From Spirogloea muscicola (taxonomy: Eukaryota > Streptophyta > Zygnematophyceae > Spirogloeales > Spirogloeaceae), in assembly GCA_009602725.1 (NCBI GenBank), contig WELB01000014.1, positions 254,127-291,813 of the forward strand: a stretch of DNA of 37,687 bases, in the 5' to 3' direction. The position numbers and the translations under genes are program-made. Position 1 is the stretch's first letter. Every line of letters begins with the position of its first letter. This document shows positions 31,492-37,687 of the stretch, in pieces. The notes under the pieces are model-generated. The model was not told where the DNA came from and searched no databases. It saw nothing but the letters and a program-made list of their open reading frames with translations.

Positions 31492-31683
31492 ATGACTCGG
31501 GGCAACCAGCGGGAGACGGATCGGAAGCGCGCGGAGGCGCGCAACGCCGCCAACAAGAAGTCGGACGACGGCATGACGCCCTTGCAGCGCAAGGAGCGGG
31601 ACGCCAAGGCGCTGCAGGAGAAGCTGGCCAAGAAGGCCGCGGGCGGCGGCGGGGACGACGCCGCCGGGTCCAGCAAGAAGTGA
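31492..31683 (+). CDS. SERF/4F5-family small basic protein
   Basis: A single-exon frame of 63 aa begins MTRGNQRETDRKRAEARN. The opening MTRGNQR followed by alternating basic and acidic residues, and a middle LQRKERDAKALQEKLAKKAA, is the signature of the 4F5/SERF (small EDRK-rich factor) family. It is followed by a G/D/A-rich tail ending SSKK. Members are disordered, bind nucleic acid and, in animals, modify amyloid aggregation (family knowledge). The role in algae is unknown. The start is unambiguous because the family always begins with this motif. No intron is seen, although many relatives have one. Confidence 0.9.
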   Translation: MTRGNQRETDRKRAEARNAANKKSDDGMTPLQRKERDAKALQEKLAKKAAGGGGDDAAGSSKK

Positions 31684-32534
31684 CGCCGGCCCCCGGCGCG
31701 GCCAGCGCAGCGGCTGGGGCTGGCCGTCGGCCGCCCGCAGCCAAGCCTCTGCGCAGCTATGGCTGCGCCACGCCACCTGCAAAGCAACTTCGCATCCCCG
31801 TGTTCTCTCGGCGATCGTTTGCCCCAGATCGCCCGTGACTCCAGTTGGCTATCTGTATGAGTGGTATGAGTGGTAGGACCGCGTTACGGCCATGGCACCC
31901 ATCGTGTGCCAGGCGAGCCCGCTGCTGGTCTTGCCTGAGTTTTGTTGACTGAGAATTTTTGCCACGATTGAGAAGCAATTGCTGCACACGGCACTGTCTG
32001 CCTTGCACAACTCGCCCGGCGCAACACGCAGCCCCCTTGTGTCACCTTCACTGGATTGGCAAGCAAGCTGCAGAAAGGTGTTGCGCTTGAGATCTGCTTG
32101 ATGCACATTCACTACACCTTGATGCAAGCCATGGCTGAGGCTGCAATCTGAGCCACAAGTTACATGTGGGTGCTCCATCTGACATGCCTGGTGCTGCTCC
32201 AGTGGGACACTGACCACAGTGCCAATCAAGTGGGCGCTTGCTTGTGAATGTCTCACAGTTGCACACTGTGAGACATGCCAAGTACACTCGCAAGGCTGGA
32301 AGCACAGATCCCAGGAAGAACTTGTATGCAACGAAAATGCTATCGTCACCAATGTTTCCAAACTGACAATCTAAATCCTACCAGCCATAAGCGTGCAGTG
32401 GAGTTACAATACACTGGAAAAAAGCATGCACCGCAAGTCGGGCACTTGATCTCACAACTAAGAGATTCAATGCCAGCGCAATGAGAGGCAAGAATCTTGA
32501 CCCACAACTTTTACAAGCGAAGGGCGGGCAGCAA
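31684..32534. other. intergenic between convergent SERF-like and EPL genes
   Basis: No coding sequence was supported. It contains a perfect 12-bp inverted repeat at 32248-32276. TGTAA (a green-algal polyadenylation signal), read on the minus strand about 20 bp beyond the EPL stop (TTACA near 32511), may be its 3' processing signal. Confidence 0.55.
32248..32276. repeat. perfect 12-bp inverted repeat (5-nt loop)
   Basis: Arms ATGTCTCACAGT (32248-32259) and ACTGTGAGACAT (32265-32276) flank TGCAC. The pairing is perfect. It lies in the convergent 3' interval, about 570 bp past the SERF stop and 260 bp past the EPL stop. Confidence 0.9.
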
Positions 32535-35500
32535 TCAATCATGACGAGCAGTGAGCCCTGGCAAAGCTGTGCTGCCAGCCAAGGCATCGGCAATAGTCAA
32601 TGCAGCTACAGCCTTGCGCATGGCAGCGTCGGATACTGTATAAAGAGCACAAGCTCTGGCTCTCAAGTCCACGGCCCTCCGCCTCGCATTCCTCGCCACC
32701 ATGGCTAGCATTCCAGGCCCGCCAGCGAGGTCTGTCCCCCTGTAGACCTTGGCCTTCTTCTGCTGCCTTGCTGGGCCAGACACGCCAGCCAGCAACGGCA
32801 CTAGCTCCGCCTTCCCTTCTGCTGTAAACGCAGGAGACTGCAATACAGGCTTGGCTTCTGCAGGCCAAGCTCCAAAGCTCGAGGTCTTTGATGGAGGAGC
32901 AACTCCATCTCCAACAGCATGGCAGTTGTCAACTGGAGAAGCTGCAACTGGCAAGGAGGGAGGGTCGCCACTGGCGAACTGAACCTCAAGCAACGAGGCA
33001 GATGCCACACCCTCCTCTTTTGACTCCACACCAGACGAGCGGCACCTGCCTTCCACATCCATGGAAGCCATGGCACACTTTAGCTCCTCAGGCAGAGCAG
33101 AAATGTTGAGGGACTCTGCACAAGCCACAAAGAGCCAACGTGTCAGCTACTGCAGATACAACTTGTTGATCCTTGTCTTGGATACAAGAAAGACAATGAA
33201 GTGGGCTATACCCTGCACAATCCCTATATACTGCACAAACTTGCACTTCAAGATCACTTTGGCACTACATGATAGAAGCATGGCCAGCTGTGATAACATG
33301 CATGCTGACCTTGAAGGCTTTCCACCTTCCTCTTCCGCAGTAATTGCTTCTTCCCTGGACTGCTCCCAGCAGGGCTGCAGATAGAGTCCTTGAAACCACG
33401 TGCTCGAGGGGAAGGCAAGGCGTACGCTCCAGAGGACCTTGCCTCTGCACTTCTGCCAGCTTCTGAAGCCTGGCGATCAGGCTGCCTCTTGTGAGAGCGC
33501 TGCCTGTGCAGCCTGCTTGAGTCCAGCCCCCGAGGTCGCAGGCAGAATGCAAAGAGTGGCGGCCGCTGCGGCTTCCCTGGTGAATGAGGAACTTCCTTGA
33601 AAGGAAGCCTGGTCGAGTCTGCTGCTTTTGAAACCTTGGGTGTGGTGGAGGCATTGCCAACACGAGGCAGTTCCGCATGCGATCCTTCCGTGTCCACCTT
33701 GGCCTGCCACTCCTGCAACTTCCACTGGTACTGCACCCATGGCGGAGGCTGCACACACAAGAATGACCGTGAAGTTGCTGCATAAGTCAATGCCGTGGAT
33801 TCCCAAGTATCAAGGGCAAGGACAATGTACCATGCAAATTATGTATCACTATGAATGGCTGGAAACCTGGCTGAGGCGCATGTACGTGCTTGCTTTGTCA
33901 ATATATAAACAAATCTCCAGCAACAATTCACAAGCAAACCATTATTCAGGAACTAGTGCATGGCAAATATCAGCTGACCAGCAATGATCCAACTTGACCA
34001 GCAGAAGACTGGAAATGAAGGCACAGGTTAGGAAACCTGAAAGTAGCGGACAAGCGGAAGATCCTTCGCCTGCCGTCTCTCCAGCCAACGGCCATGCAGC
34101 AGCGCCACCACCTTTGGAGTGGCAACTCCCTCACAGAGATCCACAGCAGCTTCCAAGCCAACAGGCTCTTGCAACGAGTAAGAGGCCTTCTCTAACTGAT
34201 CAAAGACAAGCTCGTACTCATCCTCGGCAATCTTGTTCTGCAGCCTCGAGCCTCGTGGACCCATAGCCCTCTTCTGATTGACAGCAGCCAGCCATTCCTC
34301 GTCATCGCTGTCCATATCATACACAATCCGTGTGCTAGACAGTGCCGACTCTGACTCGGATTGGCCACCTCGTATGTATCTTCCAGCAGGCCGGGAGAAT
34401 CTTGGTCCGTGGTGCAGCTGCGCATAATCCAACACCTCCTTGACACCTGGTATCGGTATCTGTCGCAGCGCTGCAGCTTGCAGATTACGCCGGTAGCAAT
34501 CATCGTGATAGTCCTTGAATTTGAGCCAGGCCTTGCGGTCCTCAAACTCCAGACTCCAGGCTTTGTCACTGCGCCAGACTATTCTGTTACTACATCGGTT
34601 TGTGCTTGAGGTGCTTCCCAGCTGCTCACTCTTATACGTGAACATGACTCCCCCTCGAACAACCACAGCCAAGTACCACGCCCTCTTGGGATCGCAGCGC
34701 AGCTCAACTGCTGCATGCCTCTCTCGCCAGCCCCGATCAGATTGGATGACAAGAACATTTGCCCTGCAGACGTCTGATTCTGGGCTTGAGGACCTCTTCT
34801 CACCAAGCTGCGGTGTGTCGGAGGGCTCGGCCTCTCCTCCAACCACAGGGCTAGGCTGTTTCAAGGCTCCCCGAAGTCGTGGCCTCAACGAAGTGTTTGC
34901 TGCTCCCGGTCTTGGAGACGGACTTACGTTGTGCATGGAACTCAGGGCTTGAGGTGTAGCCACCTTCCCCAACCAGAGGTCAGCACCCTGTGGGAGTATG
35001 TCCACTGCCGAGAGGGACTGGGACGGAAGGTTCAGAGCAGGAGCCCTTGCCTGGGCATCTGGCAACCGCTTGGTCTCTGCTGCAAGTGCCGTGACGACCT
35101 TGGGACTCGCCTGCTGCGGAGAGGGTAGCTGCTCCGCGACTTGCCAGACGGCTTTGTTGGCAGGGCAGCGCTTCAACTTCAAAAGGCCGACCCTGGGAGC
35201 CTGCTCGCCTGGCGCCACCTCGTCTGAGCACAGCGTACTTACTTCACATGCTGGCGCTACATGGACCTTGGGCACAGCACCAGCACTGATCTTCTCTTTC
35301 TTCGCCCTGTCCATCTGGTGCCTCCCTTTCCAAGCCTTGACAGGTGGTGCATGCGGCGTGGCTCCATTCTGCTTGCTGTCCAGATGTTGCTCTGCACTCG
35401 CCTCACCACGCTCAGCCTCGGTTGAGCACTCCTTCCCTGCTTTCACAGCTGTACTCACAGAGACCTCGGCAACCTCTGCTGCTGCTGCAGCCCTCGCGGC

Positions 35501-36663
35501 CCTCCGTGTGAAGGACATCTTTGAAGCAGGTGTAGGAGGAGGCATCTGCTTGTCACTCCTAGGACTGACTGCTGTTGCCTCGACCTTCCTGGTCACAACA
35601 CCCTGCGGCTGCCTATCAAGCCCCTGAAGTTTGGCATTCCGTCTCTCCACTGAATCCATGGCTTCCACATCAACCTCCTGAAGCTCGTCAAAAGCTGCAG
35701 CACTGACTGAAAGTGCCAAGTCAAGCCGCCCTGCCTTTACTCTGAGTGGCAGATTCACAGTAATCTCAGCTGTCTTGTGCTTGACATGATCTGGCCATTG
35801 TCTGGCTGAATCAGTCCTTGCCGCAGACAGCACTCTGTCCACTTGAGGCACAGCAGCAGGAAGCACTTGATCCACGTGAGGCGCAACAACATCCACCTCC
35901 CTCACCTCCCCGTTCACAGCTTGTCGGAGCGGATCTGCGTGTGCCTGGACAACCAGTGCAAGGACATGTTGTTTAGAAAAGTGGAGAGGAGCTATTGTAT
36001 ACTGTTGGAGTCAAAAGAGTACATAGGATACACTAGCAACAAAGGTGATATCAATGGTAGATCATGACATTTTGGCATCAGCAATGTCCGCCAAGGTCAG
36101 TTGCTATAACTGACCTGAGCTTCCTCCAAGCCAAGGGCCTGGGGATTCCCGCCTCTAATTGCCGGCTCGCTCTGCACCTTCCGCTGCGACGCTGCTGCCA
36201 CATCATCCCGGCTTCCAGACACCTCCGGTTGCCGTTGCTTGATGGCAGAATGGCCTGGTCGGAGTATAGCCGGCTCTCCGCCACGAACCTGCAGCTTGAA
36301 TGTCTCCTTGTCCAGCTTGAGCCACTCCTCATCCCCATCGTCATAGACAACCCTGTGCTCCTGCCTCCTGCTGTTGTACGCCCTCACAACCCCAAAGAAA
36401 TACTTGGCCTCCATGGGCCAGAAGACTTTGATCCTGCGGCCCACAATCTTAGGGCCATCGCTAGGCGTGAGGCAAACTTGCTGCAAGGGCCCGGGCCGCT
36501 TGGATTGGGGCTTCTGGCACTCTGGGGCTGGTCGCTTGGCCCGCAGGACGCGGCGCTCCGTGTGGAGTTGAGCCTTGGCGTCAACGATGACCATCTCGGG
36601 CAGGACGGGCTGGCCGGGGAGCATGCTGCTCTCAGCATCGTGCCAAGGGGGCGCCACGGTCAT
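32535..36663 (-). CDS. EPL1: Enhancer-of-polycomb-like chromatin protein (plant type, Tudor-like plus EPL domain)
   Basis: Four exons join in frame: 36663-36115, 35944-34037, 33748-33310 and 33115-32535 (1158 aa). Residues about 72-124 form a Tudor/PWWP-like module (VGRRIKVFWPMEAKYFFGVV, VVYDDGDEEWLKL), which binds histone tails in related proteins. A long low-complexity stretch follows. The EPL region then has TNRCSNRIVWRSDKAWSLEF, WLKFKDYHDDCYRRN, IPIPGVKEV, RIVYDMDSDDEEWL, PLVRYFQ|PPPWVQYQWKLQ across the exon 2/3 junction, and LFAFCLRPRGLD...RQRSHKR. This order matches Arabidopsis EPL proteins as I know them. The family is a subunit of NuA4-type histone acetyltransferase complexes. The start at 36663 is the first in-frame ATG after an in-frame stop-rich leader. 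An upstream exon near 36815 is possible. The C-terminus (DLRARACALYTVSDAAMRKA) ends at 32535. Confidence 0.85.
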
Positions 36664-37139
36664 CGGCAGGCCCCACCGCCGCTGCCGGCCTGCAGGCGGG
36701 GGCGTTCCACCTAGATGTCGACGGAGTCGTCATCGTCGTCGCGCCGGCTCCGGCGCGGCCGACCGACGGCCCAGCGACGCGCGGCGGCGCGGGGAGGCGG
36801 CGGCAGCTCCGCCATGGCGGCCGGCAGGCGCAGATGAAGGGGCGGTGGTGATGGGTGTGGGGGGAGTGGCGGGAGAAAAGCCGTGGGAGGAGGGAGGTGG
36901 GGGGGAGGGGGGGTTGGAAACCTCGGCCCCCGGGTGGGGTGGGTGCCGCTGGCGCAGCAATCACGCTCCAAACAGGAGCCCCGCGAAATGCGCGCCCCTC
37001 TCGAAAATGACACCCTCGAAAATCCGTCGTCAAACCCTCCCCCCCCCGCGCCAATATCCCCGCCGGCGGCCCGCGGCGCCATTGGCCGGCGTGCGGCCCC
37101 CCCGCCGGCGGCCGCCACGTCGGCGGGCGCCCCGGGGTT
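36664..37139. promoter_or_regulatory. GC-rich upstream region of the EPL gene
   Basis: It is strongly GC-rich, with G-runs (36870-36915) and C-runs on the other half. A minus-strand frame starting near 36815 (MAELPPPPRAAARRW..., ending DDDDDSVDI plus stop) could be a leader peptide or an alternative first exon, but no clear splice joins it to 36663. It is the presumed promoter of the minus-strand gene. Confidence 0.45.
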
Positions 37140-37290
37140 TGCCCCCTCGCCAGCCCCTCTTCTCTATGGGCGCGCACTTCTTACCTCGCTCGCCGCCTGC
37201 GCGTGTGAGCGCGCCCCCGCCACGGCCGTGGTAAAAAGAAAGAAATTGCCCGCCCACAGAGGGTAGGGGCTGGGAAAGAAGAAGAAGTGG
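37140..37290. repeat. fragments of LINE tails
   Basis: CCAGCCCCTCTTCTCTATGG followed by GCGCGCACTTCTT (37152-37184) is the 3' end of a family-1 LINE tail, lacking its stem's left half. GAGGGTAGGGGCTGGGAAAG at 37258-37277 is an opposing half-stem. Confidence 0.5.
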
Positions 37291-37329
37291 CTCTCCCTGT
37301 GTGTGTCGCTGCTTAGCTCGTAGTTTTGG

Positions 37330-37475
37330 CCCCTTCGAACCTTGTCAATTCTTTTCGGGCTGGCTTCTCACAGCCCTTGCCCTCATTGGGAGAGCCACTT
37401 CTTCCCAGTGGGGGCAAGGGCTGTGAGAAGTCAGCCCGAAAAGAATAGACAACGGTGCGAAGGGGCAAAAGCCAA
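37330..37475. repeat. head-to-head pair of stem-loop elements (imperfect 70-bp palindrome)
   Basis: The left arm 37330-37395 is GCCCCTTCGAACCTTGTCAA...GGGCTGGCTTCTCACAGCCC..TTGCCCTCATTGGGAG. The right arm 37400-37468 is its near-reverse-complement (CCCAGTGGGGGCAAGGGCTG...AGAATAGACAACGGTGCGAAGGGGC). Each arm contains its own small stem, so the whole can form a cruciform. Confidence 0.8.
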
Positions 37476-37516
37476 ATGACGGAGGAGCCTAAAGAGAAGT
37501 GGCTCTCCCAATGTAA

Positions 37517-37687
37517 GGTTTCGTGTATTTGAAACAAACGAACGCCAAATGGCCAAGTACAAAGGCAAGCACATCTTAAGACCTACATAACCTACAGTAG
37601 ATTGACCCGCTCAGAAACCACGGGTCAAAACATAAAGGTCGCTAACCGATGCCTGGATACTAGATGGCAGATACGAAGCCCTTCTGC
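37517..37687 (-). mobile_element. family-2 LINE 3' end, running off the window
   Basis: It matches 16398-16560 closely: TTCGTGTATTTGAAACAAACG, GCCAAATGGCCAAGTACAAA, GACCTACATAACCTACAG, then the antisense LTRGY end of the coding region (the stop position is altered: TCAGAAACCACGG instead of TCAGTAACCACGG). The 5' part lies beyond the window. Confidence 0.8.

Noticed and set aside
31052-31787. Long overlapping frames around the TFB5/SERF promoter
   Set aside because: They are driven by GCC repeats and contain the ambiguous base. The real genes are the spliced TFB5 and the 63-codon SERF-like frame.
36730-37257. Several Pro/Arg-rich frames upstream of the EPL gene
   Set aside because: Composition artefacts of C- and G-runs. 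Only the one starting near 36815 could be a leader or alternative exon, and no splice supports it.

Overview
This is a piece of a eukaryotic nuclear genome, most likely from a unicellular green alga (Chlorophyta, perhaps a trebouxiophyte). The reasons are short GT-AG introns in almost every gene, GC-rich first exons with more AT-rich introns, plant-type versions of N-acetylglucosamine kinase and Enhancer of polycomb, and dense debris of non-LTR retrotransposons. The phylum call is inference. No rRNA, tRNA or CRISPR was recognised, and nothing looks prokaryotic in gene organisation.

Layout: 1-109 is pure poly-T, probably a contig edge. 1707-5054 (minus) is a multi-exon gene for a secreted selenium-binding-protein (SBP56)-like beta-propeller, with a probable 1-nt homopolymer indel in its first exon. 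5.4-9.7 kb is a nest of 5'-truncated LINE tails that share a C-terminal coding module and a 3' stem-loop, plus one antisense fragment with a zinc-knuckle and PD-(D/E)XK-like endonuclease. 10.6-22.7 kb is a tandem array. Two copies of a one-intron gene for a secreted PstS-like phosphate-binding protein (12195-13413 and 18747-19965) sit in much older duplicated flanks, and a third unit has flank but no gene. The two genes, intron included, differ by one base that I can find, while their flanks are strongly diverged. This looks like gene conversion.

23.2-36.7 kb is a compact housekeeping block. NAGK (minus, 7 exons) is divergent from a bacterial-type NADP isocitrate dehydrogenase with a probable organellar presequence (plus, 11 exons). 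That gene converges on TFB5/TTDA (minus, 2 exons), which is head-to-head with a SERF-like small protein (plus). The SERF gene converges on a plant-type Enhancer-of-polycomb-like gene (minus, 4 exons). The exon models for NAGK, IDH, TFB5, PstS-like and EPL were joined by hand at GT-AG sites, and each gives an uninterrupted frame. 37.1-37.7 kb returns to retroelement debris and repeats the LINE family seen at 16.4 kb.

The most unusual signal is a dispersed stem-loop of about 75-125 bp (consensus stem GGGCTGG/CCAGCCC) present in roughly 25 copies on both strands. Some copies carry compensatory base changes. Two insertions can be seen directly by comparing filled and empty sites in the tandem array. 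It looks like a small non-autonomous element that shares the 3' tail of the local LINE.
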